Shown one piece after another: positions 1 to 12,478 of a DNA stretch of 64,000 nucleotides. The DNA is from Carnegiea gigantea. Its lineage: Eukaryota > Streptophyta > Magnoliopsida > Caryophyllales > Cactaceae. Every line of letters starts with the position of its first letter. Position 1 is the first letter of the stretch. The DNA is taken from the NCBI GenBank assembly GCA_029747015.1, contig JAKOGI010001190.1, forward strand, positions 62,001 to 126,000, read 5' to 3'. The notes under the pieces were generated by a model. The model did no database searches. It was not told where the DNA came from and saw nothing but the letters and a program-made list of their open reading frames with translations. The translations under genes were made by a program, and so were the position numbers.

Positions 1-112
1 CTTGTACTGCGAGGACAAGCACAGCAGTAGCTAGGTTTCTACAATATATTTACTTCTAAATTAAATTTAGCTGATTCATCAAACATTCATTCTAATATAT
101 ATACTGTTAAAC

Positions 113-487
113 ATGGACAGGATGATTTTTCAATTTGACTTGGTTGATATAACTGGATCATGGAATGTTACGCTTTTCTCTGATGATGCAAGTAAAGTCC
201 TTAGCATTGAACCTGACAAGCTATACAGGATGGAGTATGAGGTAACTGCTACATTACCTTAGCAAATATAATTTACAGAAGAAAGTCTTCTTTTCTAGAG
301 TTCACAGATAAGTGTTGTTAACATGTGCTTGTTCATTAAGGATCGTGAAAAGTTTTATGCTGAAGTTACTAAAGTACTTGCAAGAAAATCAATCTATATC
401 AAGTTCAAACTTGGAGCAACATTTGCCATGAGTAGGATCTTGAAATGGGTGATGAAAGAGGTCTCTCTAGATGAACCCGCCAAGTGA
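113..487 (+). pseudogene. RPA-like OB-fold protein, C-terminal exons
   Basis: Two exons join in frame. Exon 113-241 begins MDRMIFQFDLVDITGSWNVT and ends at a GAG|GTAACT donor. Exon 341-487 follows a TTCATTAAG acceptor and ends in TGA. The pattern of FQFDLVDITGSWNVTLFSDD followed by a FYAEVTKVL stretch is that of the C-terminal OB fold of replication protein A large-subunit relatives, which plant Helitrons carry to bind single-stranded DNA during rolling-circle transposition. If the AG at 119-120 is an acceptor, the first exon starts at 121 instead and earlier exons lie left of the window. No zinc-finger cysteines are visible. Whether it is functional cannot be judged, because the N-terminus is missing and the companion Rep gene is broken. 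Confidence 0.65.
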
Positions 488-1537
488 AGGAATGAAGGTG
501 TATATGATGGTGTACATAAGATTCTAACGCCAGGATAAAAATAGGATCAGATGAAAGTACAAGTGAAATGTGAATGAGAGGTTTTGGCATCCTTCAGTGC
601 ATACTTTTTGCTGGGTTATATCATTAGTTATGGTGATTATGTTAGACATAGGTAATATGACAGTGAAAGTTTAACTTAGAAGGTGCAGATTTTTGGCTGT
701 GCAGATGGTCTTCATTTTGGTGCTCAACATGAATAGTGGTCACTAATGTTTTTGGGTTATTTTGTAAACATTGATGGTCATGGTTCATCTCTATCAAGAA
801 AGAGTATATAGTTGGACTCTTTTTTTGGTTATGACTATATACAATAGTACTATTCCTGGCTGTATTTAGATGTTTCATAGAAAACCAGCAAATTATATCA
901 ACAAATGGTTCAGTTACATATGAGTACAAAGGTTTTACAGTTATCTTTTTACTGACATGTTTTCCAATTGCATTATTAAATGGTCAAATTTTAATAATGT
1001 TTTCTTTCCAAATAATAAATTAGTAAAATTGCTACGACTAATTGAAATCTATGGACAATTGTGCATGATAATCTTTGGTTATTGAATTGATCTATTTAGC
1101 ATGACATCAGATCAAATAATTTCATGTGCCATTAGGTGAGAGAGTAAATCAATATAGAAGTACATATAAAACCAAGAAGTTAAATCTGAATATAACATTT
1201 TGGAGTTAAAGTCCTATTTGAAAAGCAGAATACAAAGCATAGATATATCTATCAAATGATAAAGAACAGAGTTATATAGAAACATATTGATTATCATAAC
1301 TATCTTAGGAGAAATATAGTAGAAGCAAAGAATGTTTCTGAGGAAAATGTAGTCATTAGGAAGATGTATATACAGGTTAAAAATTGAATCTGGTTGAACA
1401 ATAAAGGCAACAAAAAAAAAAAAGGGAGGACAAAGTGGAGATTATGTGTTAATTGAAATATGTGGTAATTTCAAGATAGGATATTCTTCTAGACAAAGAA
1501 AACTGTAATAATTACTCATTAGAAAAGTCAGACAGCT
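488..1537. other. Helitron-internal spacer
   Basis: AT-rich, non-coding stretch between the RPA-like 3' exon and the tandem repeats. The only open frames are short and antisense, with no recognisable domain. There is an A-run near 1412-1423. I see no other gene or site. Confidence 0.5.
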
Positions 1538-2700
1538 CATGCACCTAACCATGCCATGCAACAGAAGTGTTTTCATTATATTGCTCTATCTTAGTAAGCC
1601 ATGCAACAGCATATGCTCTCCTTATATTGCTCTATTTTAGTAATTTATATTATAATATTAGTTTCTTTCCTATATATAGGTATCTTCTGTATTATTCCTT
1701 TGAAATTCAAGCTCATATAACTTTCCCAAGGTTCTATTCTGTTTTAGCAAAGTGGAAGTAGAAAGTTTCCCAAGGTTCTAATCTGTTTCAGCAAAGTGAA
1801 AGTACAAAGGTTAGTTCTTCTATCCTTGTGTATTTCTATTCCTTTTTCCCTCTGTATATACATGTGTCTTTGTCTATCTCATGCATACACACAAAGGTTC
1901 TCTATATATGCATGTTTCTGTAAATTTTAGCTTGTATCTGTGATCAAAATACAAAACTTTTTTCTACAAATTAGAAATCTGCAGTCCAAATTTCATAACA
2001 ATTCTATCCTATAGTAAGAAATCTCATGCAGCTTACCATGCCATGCAATAACAAATACTCCCATTTTATTGCTCTATCTTATTGATTTATGGTTTTTTTC
2101 CCCCTATATATAGGTGTCTTATGTATTGTTCCTTTGAAATTGAAGCTGATATAACTTCTCCAAGGGTCTATTCTGCTTCACCAAAGTAGAGGTAGCAAGG
2201 TTAGTTTTTATATCTTTGTGTGTTTTTCTTCCTCTTTCCTTCTATATGTCTTTGTCTGTCTCATGGATACACACACATAGATTCTCTGTGCATGTATGTT
2301 CCCTTCAATTCTAACCTGCATGTGCAATGAACATACAAATCTCTTTTCTTCATATAAGAAATCTATAGTCCAAATTTTCTAGCAATTGTATTTTCCAAGT
2401 AAACTAGAACTTTCAATTTCAACTAAATATGTTAAACTAATGTATATTGCATTAATTGTCATAGTTAACTGGCTATGGGAAAATGTCATGCAGTTTAGGA
2501 TACCATGCAATAGCAGATCCTTTCATTCTGTTGTTGTATCTTGCTAATTTATTCTCTCTTCTTCTATATATATATATAGGTGTCTATGCATGTTGGTTCC
2601 TGCAAATTAAAGCTCATATAACTTTTCTAAGAGTATATTGTGGTTGAGCAAAGTAGAGGCAGAAAGGTCAGTTCCTATATCTTTGTGTGTTTTTGTTCCA
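1538..2700 (+). repeat. Three tandem ~0.45 kb repeats, each with a potential non-coding exon
   Basis: Three degenerate copies start near 1538, 2025 and 2490 with a CATGCCATGCAAYA-type motif. Each continues through a TATATATAG acceptor to a short exon-like stretch ending in an AAG|GTTAGT or AAG|GTCAGT donor. The exon-like parts are 1680-1809, 2114-2199 and 2580-2666, so the spacing is 434 and 466 bp. The first contains an extra 44 bp tandem duplication (1722-1765 and 1766-1809). No copy has a useful ATG frame. They probably form alternative 5' UTR exons for the gene at 3123, whose coding exon has a matching acceptor at 3120-3121. This is inference from splice-like signals only. Confidence 0.6.
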
Positions 2701-3122
2701 CTTTATTTCTGTTACTCTTTATGTTTCTCATGCATAGACATAGATTCCTTGTTCATGTGGTTTTCTCTCAATTTTAAACGTTTATTGTATTTTCCATTGT
2801 ACAAATTGAAACTTAAAATTTCAGCAATGTCAATATCTATGGGAAATGCATGCTTTTTCCTGTTAGGTACATAATATCTTGACATATATCAATCTCATGG
2901 TATCTAGACTATATGTTCAAACTTTCCATGTGATATTTCACTATATATCTGCACTCAATTATTTACTAAGTCATTATTATGCTGGAAATAAACTATAGTT
3001 TTTTAGTTCCAACTAAATATGTTAACCTAGATATATTACATCAGTTGTAATAGTTAACTGTCCATGCATGTATTTTTCAAACATCAGTTGATAAAAACTT
3101 GACTCTGATTTCTTTCACCAGA

Positions 3123-3905
3123 ATGGATCCATCAAAAATGACATTTCAAATTTCTTACAAAAGTCTTCTAGCAAGGATTGTTGGTCTTCTTAATCTGTTG
3201 CCACTAGTTTATGTGCGGAGTGGTCGATTTGAAGGGGTTAGCTCTGTATTTCTAAAAAATGAACATAGCTTGATATCTATGGTACATCAAGGAGATCCTA
3301 AAAATACTGTCATAGAAGCTGAAGAAAGTGCTGCCCTACTAGCAGTTATGTATTTGGTAAAAACATATGGTATCACTGTTTATGATGTTAATTGGGGACT
3401 AACAATTGCTTACAATAAATCTGCCCAGTTATACAAGGAGCAAGCTCAGAAGTTGAAATCGATCCTTGCACCGTCTACATATTTTCCAGCTACAATAAGT
3501 AATTCAAACTTAACCTTAGCAAGTACAATTATGATGAACTTCATGGAATTTCTTGAACAGATTGATAATGAGCTACCTATCAGACTACACTCCTATGAGA
3601 ATATAACTTTGGATAATCACCATTATCAATCATGCCTCATGGTGCAATGTCTTGCATATGTTGATGAAGAGCATTACATATTAAGTGATATCTGCAAGAC
3701 TCCAGCGGATGCAATGCAAAATGCTGCAAGGAAAACTCTCAACTACCTACAAGCATCATATCAGTTTACTGTGTATGATGGTAACTATGAAGCAATGCAA
3801 AGAGCATGGGCTGAATGTTCTATGAGGCATAAAAAGTGTGAACTGCTACGTAGCAAGATTGCTACACAAGATAAGGGCAAAGCCATTGTCAAATACTCAA
3901 GATGA
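3123..3905 (+). CDS. Unrecognised 260-residue Helitron-borne protein with two dsRBD-like repeats
   Basis: I do not recognise a family with certainty. The frame is open for 260 codons. The first real ATG is at 3123, just after a TTTCTTTCACCAG acceptor (AG at 3120-3121), so the coding part is one exon. Residues 66-90 and 197-221 are an internal repeat 131 residues apart: both have A..AA......YL...Y..TVYD.N, with 11 of 25 identical. The A-rich helix ending in YL resembles the last helix of a double-stranded-RNA-binding module, and each repeat is preceded by about 30 residues with beta-strand character. That fold assignment is tentative. No catalytic motif, signal peptide or membrane segment is evident. 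The gene sits between the RPA-like gene and Rep on the same strand. Its clean frame inside a decayed element suggests selection or recent arrival, although chance survival is possible. Confidence 0.6.
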   Translation: MDPSKMTFQISYKSLLARIVGLLNLLPLVYVRSGRFEGVSSVFLKNEHSLISMVHQGDPKNTVIEAEESAALLAVMYLVKTYGITVYDVNWGLTIAYNKSAQLYKEQAQKLKSILAPSTYFPATISNSNLTLASTIMMNFMEFLEQIDNELPIRLHSYENITLDNHHYQSCLMVQCLAYVDEEHYILSDICKTPADAMQNAARKTLNYLQASYQFTVYDGNYEAMQRAWAECSMRHKKCELLRSKIATQDKGKAIVKYSR

Positions 3906-4150
3906 AGACTAACAGAGCAAGCTGAAGAATATGGTTCCATAACTAGCCAAAGCTACTGTTAACTATTTAAAATGAAAGCTAATATAGTAAGCCTTACAAG
4001 TTTGCAGTATAGAATTATACTATGAACTGTTCCTTAATTCCCTACAAGAAAACAGAAACTCACTGATGGATCTCTCACTAATCAATCAATAGATCTTCTT
4101 CATATTTTCCATCTATAATATAGTACATCTAGTATATAAGTTGTAGGCTT
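3906..4150 (+). other. 3' flank of the 260-residue gene
   Basis: AT-rich non-coding sequence after the stop codon, probably 3' UTR and spacer. I see no terminal motif that defines the transcript end. Confidence 0.35.
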
Positions 4151-5020
4151 CTCAAAATATCTGCCTGTTTAAATCTTCTTGCATATGAATTAGTGACTTT
4201 GTAATTGCATTTGCTATATGTTCTGTTCAGCTTATATATATATTTGTAAGATCTGTCTACTAAGATACTTTGCCTTTATTACTGCTTACATATATATTAT
4301 GATAAATAAACAAATAGATGGTAGGATAATATCATGGAAATATCTTCTACATCTAATTCAAATACTTAATTACTATGTTAGAACATAAGTATAGAATCTC
4401 AGATCACTCTTTATTTAGAATTCATAGGAATACCTATACAAGATGGCATCCAGTAAAAGGCAGAGAAACAGAACTTAAGACACAGTATCTACAGCAGCTA
4501 TATTAGAACAGAATGATACAGAAGACATCGATGCAATTCTTACGCGAAGTAGACATCGATGCTACCAAATAGCAAGTGATGTCCAGCATTCCCTCGAAGA
4601 AAACAACAATTGATCAATGAATGTCTTAGCAATCAATGAATATATTGTTCATAAAATGCAGCTATAATGCAACAACCATAATATATAACCTATGGGTTCT
4701 TAGAAATGTATCTCTATTTAAGTCTTCTTTGATATGAATTTCTAACCTTATAATTGCATTTGGTATATGTTTCATTTACCCTCTATATAGAATTATATTT
4801 CTCACAATATGAGTATATTGTCTAAGGCTACTCTTTATGTAGAAATTCACAGGAATACCTATATTAGATGGCATCTACTGAAATGAAGAAAAGCAAAAGT
4901 GAAGACATAGTATCTGGAACAGCTATATTAGAACAAGATGATGCAGAGGGAACTATTCCAATTGATGAAGTTCCTATTCGAAGTAGACAACGATGCTACC
5001 GAATGGCAAATCATGTACAC
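4150..5020 (+). repeat. Direct duplication of the first Rep exon and its upstream region
   Basis: About 4150-4600 resembles about 4700-5020. Both have a TAATTGCATTTG.TATATGTT stretch, then CAYAGGAATACCTATA, then an ATGGCATC start and a short coding piece with TTAGAACA and CGAAGTAGACA.CGATGCTAC. The upstream copy has a stop soon after the ATG (codon TAA near 4476) and is broken. The downstream copy is the open frame at 4868. This looks like a local segmental duplication with later decay of the first copy. Confidence 0.6.
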
Positions 5021-6548
5021 CCATCAGCTCAACCGATTTCAAGTATTCCAATTCATAGAAAGAGCAAAGCACAGAAAATTAGAAAACAAAACCAGATCCT
5101 TGTAAAGGATGCTGAAAACTCAACAACTATATTAACACAATGCCAACAAAAATGTTTAAAGATATATACTGATATAACTACTAAGGAAACAACTACAAAT
5201 GTTGAGAATACATTACCAAACCTTCGTATTAGGCAACGATGCTTTCGTATGATGCTTTCTATGTCACAACCAAGTAGTGCAAGTTTAGAGTAGTAGACAT
5301 GTACATCGTATGGCACATCAGAAAATCCATGAAAAAGATCAAGCCGAAGATATAAGAAAGAGGCACATTCACCAATCCAAACATGTGAAGAACAACTACG
5401 TAAGTAGCACTTTTGATATATATAAATTATCAAATGAAGTATGCAAATTTATTTCTTTCTACAAAAAGGTTCAGATACGTAATCACTAACAGTTATTATA
5501 ATGAATGCATAGAGCCATTTGCAAGGAAAAAAAGGCATACACAAAAACCAAGTATGATTTCAAATACAACTTTTGCTCAGTTTCTAAAGCTTTTTTCCAT
5601 ATTTTGTGTCTATATTGTACCCTGAAATTACAAAAGGGCAAAGCTAAAACATACATATTGCAGGAATAGATGCTGCTTTGTAAGAAAATCATGTACCTGA
5701 GTTCCCTCTCAGGCTACCACATTACACAATCTGCCAATATTGTCAAGCAAAACTGTTTAAGCATGAGATAAATTATTTCTGTTATCAAAAAGGCAAAATC
5801 ATGCTCGCTATGAACTCTGTGCCTAAAGAGTTGGAACGTCTTCTCACTTCAAGGGATGAAGATGTTGTCCACTTCAGACAGTTCGCTAGAATCTATAATA
5901 ATCTATTTGCATTTAGCTCCATCGGTGGAAACCACGAGGGCAAATCAGTCAAAGGAATATACGTCTTGAAGCTGCAAGGTCAATTGTACCATTATCTACC
6001 TAATCTTATACCTTCAGATACACAGCCCCCAAAGTATCTATAACTATATTTCTATGATCCATCTCATGAAGTTGAAAACAGATCTGGTGTATATGATGAG
6101 CTAAGGGCAGATGTAGTGACCCAATTGATTTACATTCTTCAGGAAAATCCTTATGGCAAATTTTTCAGGTCATTCAAAGATTATGTACTTCATGATACAA
6201 CAACAATCACCATTAACCAAAATTCTGTTCTAGATAAAAGAACATATAATAAACTTTCTTCAGAAGAGGTAGCTGGAATTTGGGTTGATACACCTCAAAG
6301 TGATGCAGTCCATGGTCCACATATACTTGTGCATGGAAAGTCAAACAAATCACACCAAATAAAACATTACTATGGTTGTTATGATCCTTTACAATACCCA
6401 ATTATGTTTCCTTTTGAAGATTGTGGTTGGCATCCCGGGTTAGAGAAGTTGTCTAAGAATACAAAATAGCTCTGTCACAGATGAACATCTAATTGTTCAA
6501 ATGCTTCTCAGCAAATAGAAGAAAGTATTCTCATGGAAGATTACACTG

Positions 6549-7089
6549 GTAATACAATAACCCCTATCAGAATCCTAAGTAATACATTACTACTAATTTA
6601 TTAGTCTTTCATGACAAAAATAATGCAATGATTTTGGTGGAAGTTGTTATTTAAGTATTACTATTGATTTATTAGTCATTGAAGGATTGCACCACTTAGG
6701 ATAAAAAATACAAATTTAATTATCCATAACTTCAACTACACAATCATATATATGACTATGAAGCATTTTCTTAATATGTTACTTCATCACAAACAATTGA
6801 GAAAGAAAAATTAATATTCATCTTAATACACCTCATAATATATATCTTACACAAATTTCAATATTGTGATTTTTTAATACACTATCCTATTCTTGAAATT
6901 GTTAACTGATAAATTTGTTTCAAGTATTTACTCAATATCAGTACATAATTGTATGCTTCTAATGTTATTCATTGTCATATGCTAGATCATATTTCCATTA
7001 ACTTATACTATACTCTGAATATTCTGTACTGTCATATATTACATCATAATTCTATTAATCTTATTTTCAATATGCAATGTTTAATATAG
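6549..7089 (+). other. Intron inside Helitron Rep gene
   Basis: The donor ACTG|GTAATA at 6549 and the acceptor TTTAATATAG at 7088-7089 bound 541 bp of very AT-rich sequence. Joining the flanks completes a Gly codon and leads in frame into the conserved CISCREYYAYKLQIR stretch. Phase agreement and conservation on the right side support a real intron rather than an insertion. Confidence 0.6.
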
Positions 7090-9673
7090 GTGCAGCAGAT
7101 AGGACAAAATGCATATCCTGCAGAGAATATTATGCTTACAAGTTGCAGATTAGACTTACAGATACAAGTTACATACTCAAGATGGGAAGATTATTTCAAC
7201 AGTACATAGTACATATGTATGTCAAACTAGAGAACACAAGGCTTGACTTCTACCGGAAGAAGCAAAAATAGATCAGAGCTGAATTATATCAAGGAATTCT
7301 TGACAGTTTAGAGCATGGAGAAACAGTAGGTAAAAATATTGGTCATCGAGTCATACTCCCGCCTTCATTTATTGGAGGTCTAAGAGATATGAAACGTAGA
7401 TTTCTAAATGCTATATCTCTTGTTCAAAAATATGGCAAACCAGATTTGTTTATAACTATTACTTGCAATCCCAAATGGCCAGAGATCCAAGATGAACTCC
7501 AAAAATATGAGAAAGATGAGAACAGACCAGATCTCATTGCAAGAGTATTCCACTCAAAAATAAAAGAATTATCAGACCAAATAATGAACAAACACATTTT
7601 TGGTCAAGTTGCAGTAAAGATAAAAGTTGTTGAATTTCAAAAAAGAGGGTTACATCATACACATATCTTAATTATCCTTGATAAGCAATACAAAATCAAA
7701 AGACCAGAGGAGTTTGACAAGTATGTGAGTGCAGAGATACCTACTACTGACCATATATACCTGAGGAATTTAGTGCTTAACCATATGATGCATGGTCCAT
7801 GTGGTCCAAACTTCCCAACTTGTGGTTGCATGGAACACAAAGGTCAACAAAAGATATGTAGATTCAACTACCCAAAAGCATTTTCAGAGTATACGACAAC
7901 TAATGCTGAGTCATACCCACTTTATAGAAGAAGAAATACAGGAGAAGAAATGCACATGAGAGGAGCTGTGCTTGATAACCGTTGGGTTATCCCATATAAT
8001 CCATTCCTCCTTGCAATGCTTGATAGTCATGCTAATGTTGAAATATGCTCAACAATAGAAGCAGTCAAATACCTATACAAATATGTCTACAAAGCTCATG
8101 ACAAAGTTTCTTTTAGGTTATCTTCAACAAATCAAGAAACAGAACATGATGAAATTACAAGATACCAATCAGCTCGTTGGATTTCGCCACCTGAAGCTGT
8201 ATGGAGAATATTTGGCTTCGATCTTTACACAATGTGTCCTCCTGTAGTATCGATGCCTGTACATACACCAAGCATACAAACAGTTCAATTCTCTGGCAAA
8301 GAAAGGCTTGAAAGAATTATGAAAGATGAACAATGAACAAAGATTCTGTTGCTTGCATTTTTCGAAAAAAATTCAGAGTTGGGACCAAATCACAAATACT
8401 TATATCGAGAATTCCCAGAGCATTTCATTTGGGATGGAAAAGAAAACGAATGGAGAGAAATAACAAAAGGGAAAGCAGTAGGAAGAATTACCTATGCAAC
8501 ACCATCAGAAGGTGAAAGGTTCTACCTTCGGCTACTATTGGCTAATATTCGAGGGCCTACATCATTCATAGACTTACTCACAGCAAATGGCAAATTATGT
8601 AGTTCATTTCAAGAAGCAGCTACACAACATGGATTTCTTAAATCAAACAACATTGTTGAAACTTGTATGGAAGAAGGCATTGGAGTTCAAATGCCATCTG
8701 CATTACGTCGCTTATTTACTACACTACTAATCTTTTCTGAGCCTCCAAATGCAAAAGATGTATGGTCCAAGTATTATACACACTTATCAGAAGACTTCCA
8801 ATATACATCAGACAACAACAATGAAGCTTGGATCTTACACAAAACAGTCATATCAGTGCAAAAATGCTTAGAAGGCTTGGAAAAGTCACTAGCAGATTTC
8901 AATTTATCAGAACTATTAACAGAAGCTAACTATGTGATTGATTGGACAAAAGATGTAAAAGATGCATTTGCTGCACCAATTCCAGAAAACCTGCTTTCTG
9001 CTCGAAAAAAGCTAAACCCCGGACAAAAATTGGCTTACAAAGAAATTATGCACCACATCAAGCACAAAAAACCAGGTGCATTTTTTGTAGATGGTCCTAG
9101 AGGAACTGGGAAGACATTCTTATATTATGCACTATATGCAAGAGTAAGGCAATTAGGCAAAATTGTTTTACCAACAGCAAGTTCTAGCATAGCTGCTGCA
9201 AACATTCCAACTGGTAGAACCGCACATTCTTGCTTTAAATTACAACTTGATCATGAGAGTAGTATCAATTGTAATGTTGGAAAACAAAGTAGCCTTGCAG
9301 CTCTATTAAAAGAATCCTTGCTGATTATTTGGAATGAAGCCTCAATGGCTCATAGACACAACATTGAAGCACTGGACATCCTACTTAGAGATTTATGCAA
9401 CTCATATGAACTTTTTGGAGGAAAAATTATTGTATTTGGAGGTGACTTCAGACAAGTGCTGCCAGTACTCCCTCACAAAGCACAAGCAGAAGCTTTTGAT
9501 GCAAGTTTAGTAAGCTCCTCACTCTGGTTTCAACTGAAAAAAATCAGCCTCACAGAAAACATGAGAGCCAAAGAAGATCCTCCATTTTCAGATTTTCTTC
9601 TTAACCTCGGAAATGAGAACTTGCAAACAGAAAATATTTCACAGGTGAAACTACCACCACAGATGATGTCATC

Positions 9674-12478
9674 TGTAACGCCCCGCCGCTGCCCGAGGGG
9701 CGGCGGGCGCGTCACCACCGTGGACGCTCGGTCAGGGGCGCCCACAAGGCTCTATGATCTTAATTAACTTATCGATAGCAGCAGAAGCTCTAATCACAGT
9801 CTAACGAAAGTTCGGGCCGGTAATTCTAAAACTACATTGCATATATACTTAAGCCATATACAAAATGTTCTTACATATATCCGAATCAAAATACAAGACT
9901 GTATTTACTAAACATAATCCATATCATATACATATAACGAGCCCTCCAGGTCCAAATAAGTTCTCTTAATGCTCCTGTGATCCCTTTTGGTTTCCAGAAC
10001 CTGAAAAATGGTGAGATCATGAGCTCCTCGAACCCCGTGAATAACCCTTACCTTCCCCGTTGTTACACTTTGCACATTAACCGATTCACACATAATCACA
10101 CAGTACACGTATCTTATGACATATAGACAGAACATATCATATAGCATGTACAAGGTGACATAAGAACATTCATATGCTTCAAAAACCAAAATAAACTTAT
10201 ACATTCCATACACACAACATATTTATGTCATGGAACGGCAATCAGAGTAACTCAGTCGTACTTGTCCCATACCAGGTACGATTTAAGGATTTTCGTTTTC
10301 ACTTAAATCGCTAAACAAACTCTGCTGTTAGTTTATTCACTAAACTAACCATAACTGTCCCATACCAATCATGTCCTTTGGGCTCATAGTCCTCACTAGA
10401 GTCTAAAAGAAAGTAAAATCTACTAAGTAACCTAACGGCCAGCCTATAACCATAATTGGCACATACATCAAATCAACTTTATCTCAAAAATTCACATAAA
10501 CACATAATATGTATCTTAAAGTCAATCACATATGCATTCCAAAATCAATCACAAGCTCATAGATAATTCAAATCCAAACCAAATCCAAAATTCAAATCCA
10601 AGCCAAACCGAATTCATAGCATATCCAAAGTCCAAATCCAAGTCAAACCACTTCATAGCATATCCAAAGTCCAAATCCAAGTCAAACCCATTTCACAACG
10701 CATCACATATCCTTAACTGAATGCAAAAATTTTAGTTTAGGGGAAATCAACTCATGGCTCACACAAAGAACCATCACAACGCAGGGGTGACAAACACATC
10801 CTGGTGGCCCAGCTACGGCTCAAACATATGGTACCAATCAATGGTGGACCAGTCGCAACTCATTCATATGGTCCAAACCAGGCACCCAACGCTCTGAAGG
10901 ATGCAAACTACCCACAACACAAACCATAGAATCGCATTCATATCCTAGTAAGTTTAGGCCGAAACCCTCCTCACTAAGGACCCACATGGCTCACACACAT
11001 ACACAAGGTCGACATTCATATCCCAGGGGATTGGTTATAGCCTCTCCCACTAGGCGACCTGAACATAACGACAGTCACTACTATGGCCATAGCTCTAGAA
11101 CATTCTGTAATAGTCTCAGACAAGACATGAACCTCATTCCCCAAAAACGTAACTTAATAAAATCATATAATCACATTTTTATTTTCAAAGAAATTCAATT
11201 CCACAATTGTAACAAAACGTAATCAAAACAAAGCATAAACAACCAAAATTCATAACAATTTACCAGCAAACACCCCATATCATGAGGAATATACAGTAAT
11301 AATTTGATAATTTTTCTCCAAGCAAACCTTTCATAACAAATTAAAACAATAACCGAAATCAGGTACCAAAACAAGGCAGTCTCACTCGAAAATTCATAAC
11401 TTCTAAAATACACCTCCAAAATTCATGAAAATTTACAGGATACTTCTAGACATCAGCATTATTCTACAATAAAAATTGCATAATTTTTCTCCAACCCAAA
11501 AGCTCACAGTAATTCCAAACACCATCTGAATTTACATACTGAAAACAGGGTAGATTCAAATAAAAATTCATAACTTACAAACTACACATCTAAAATTCAT
11601 GAAACTTATCAGAAGTTTCCTAATATCCTAGGTAACGTATAGTAAAAATTTCAGGATTTTTCAACAACCCAATAATTCCCAGAAAATCAAAGAGTACTCG
11701 AGCTCTGCACAAATCTGAAATTTCAATCTAGCTTTCTTCCATTTTGTTCTTTGAATACAATCAATCAGCCCAAAAATCCATCATTTAACATGTAATTGGA
11801 TGAATTCACAACATACCCAACAAGTCACAAGCCCCTAATCAATCCAAAAAGCACAATTAAACAAACAACTTTAGGGATAAGTTTCTATCAATCGAAGGTT
11901 GTTTTCTCCTCTATCAAACCCTAAAAATATCAAATTCATACTTCAATTTTCGCTTGATTTCTCAGATTCGAACCCTAGGTTTTCGAATTCTTCTTGCCCT
12001 AATCAATTTTAGGTTGAAGAAGAGTAAGAATTACTCACCTTAGTCGCAATTCAAAAGCAAAATCGAAATCTTCGCCTTCTGCTTCTTCTCCTCCTTCTCT
12101 TCTTCCTCTCTTCTTCTTCTCTCTCCTCTCGACCCTCTGCATGTGTGGTGTGTGTTTGTGTTGAAAAAAGTAAAAATAGAGAGCCCCCCCCAAAGTTCAC
12201 GTAAAACCCCCCTTCCCCAATTTCCTTTTCTTTTTCCTTTTTTTTTGGTCTAGCCCCCCTTTTTTTTTAACTCTTCCTTCCTTTCTCTTTCTCTTTTTTT
12301 TTTTTTTTTGAAACAAAGCCTTAGTAGTATACTCATTCAACAAATTATTCCTAAACCACAATCATATTAACTTAAAACACATATGTATCTAAAATAAATC
12401 ACATAAAATACATACACATTAATCAAGAATTCACACTTGAATCAAAATTAGTAACTAAAAAAAATTTGGGGTGTTACA
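9674..12478 (-). mobile_element. Solo LTR, 2805 bp, inserted in the Helitron helicase
   Basis: The insert begins TGTAACGCCCC and ends GGGGTGTTACA, an 11 bp inverted repeat with one mismatch and TG..CA borders. The 5 bp TCATC occurs on both sides (9669-9673 and 12479-12483), a target-site duplication of LTR-element type. Removing the insert restores the helicase reading frame. There is no gag, pol or primer site inside, so this is a solo LTR left by recombination, probably from a long-LTR Ty3/gypsy (Tat-like) family. On the minus strand it reads TGTAACACCCC first and contains a splice-donor-like AAGGTGAGT near 12040, which suggests minus orientation. A GC-rich hairpin-prone stretch lies at 9680-9712. 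Confidence 0.85.
10565..10690. repeat. Short tandem repeats in the solo LTR
   Basis: A unit of roughly 38 bp built from TTCATAGCATATCCAAAG and TCCAAATCCAAGTCAAACC occurs about twice, preceded by related CAAATCCAAA words. It is internal to the solo LTR. Confidence 0.6.

Noticed and set aside
405..929. Minus-strand open frames in the first kilobase
   Set aside because: No domain or codon signal; the first overlaps the RPA-like exon on the other strand.
9530..10213. Minus-strand frames at the left edge of the solo LTR
   Set aside because: One is antisense to the helicase and the GC-rich LTR end; the other lies in non-coding LTR sequence. No recognisable protein.
11960..11985. GGTTCGAATC-like word on the minus strand, as in a tRNA T-loop
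   Set aside because: No acceptor stem, D-arm or anticodon arm around it; it lies in a solo LTR.
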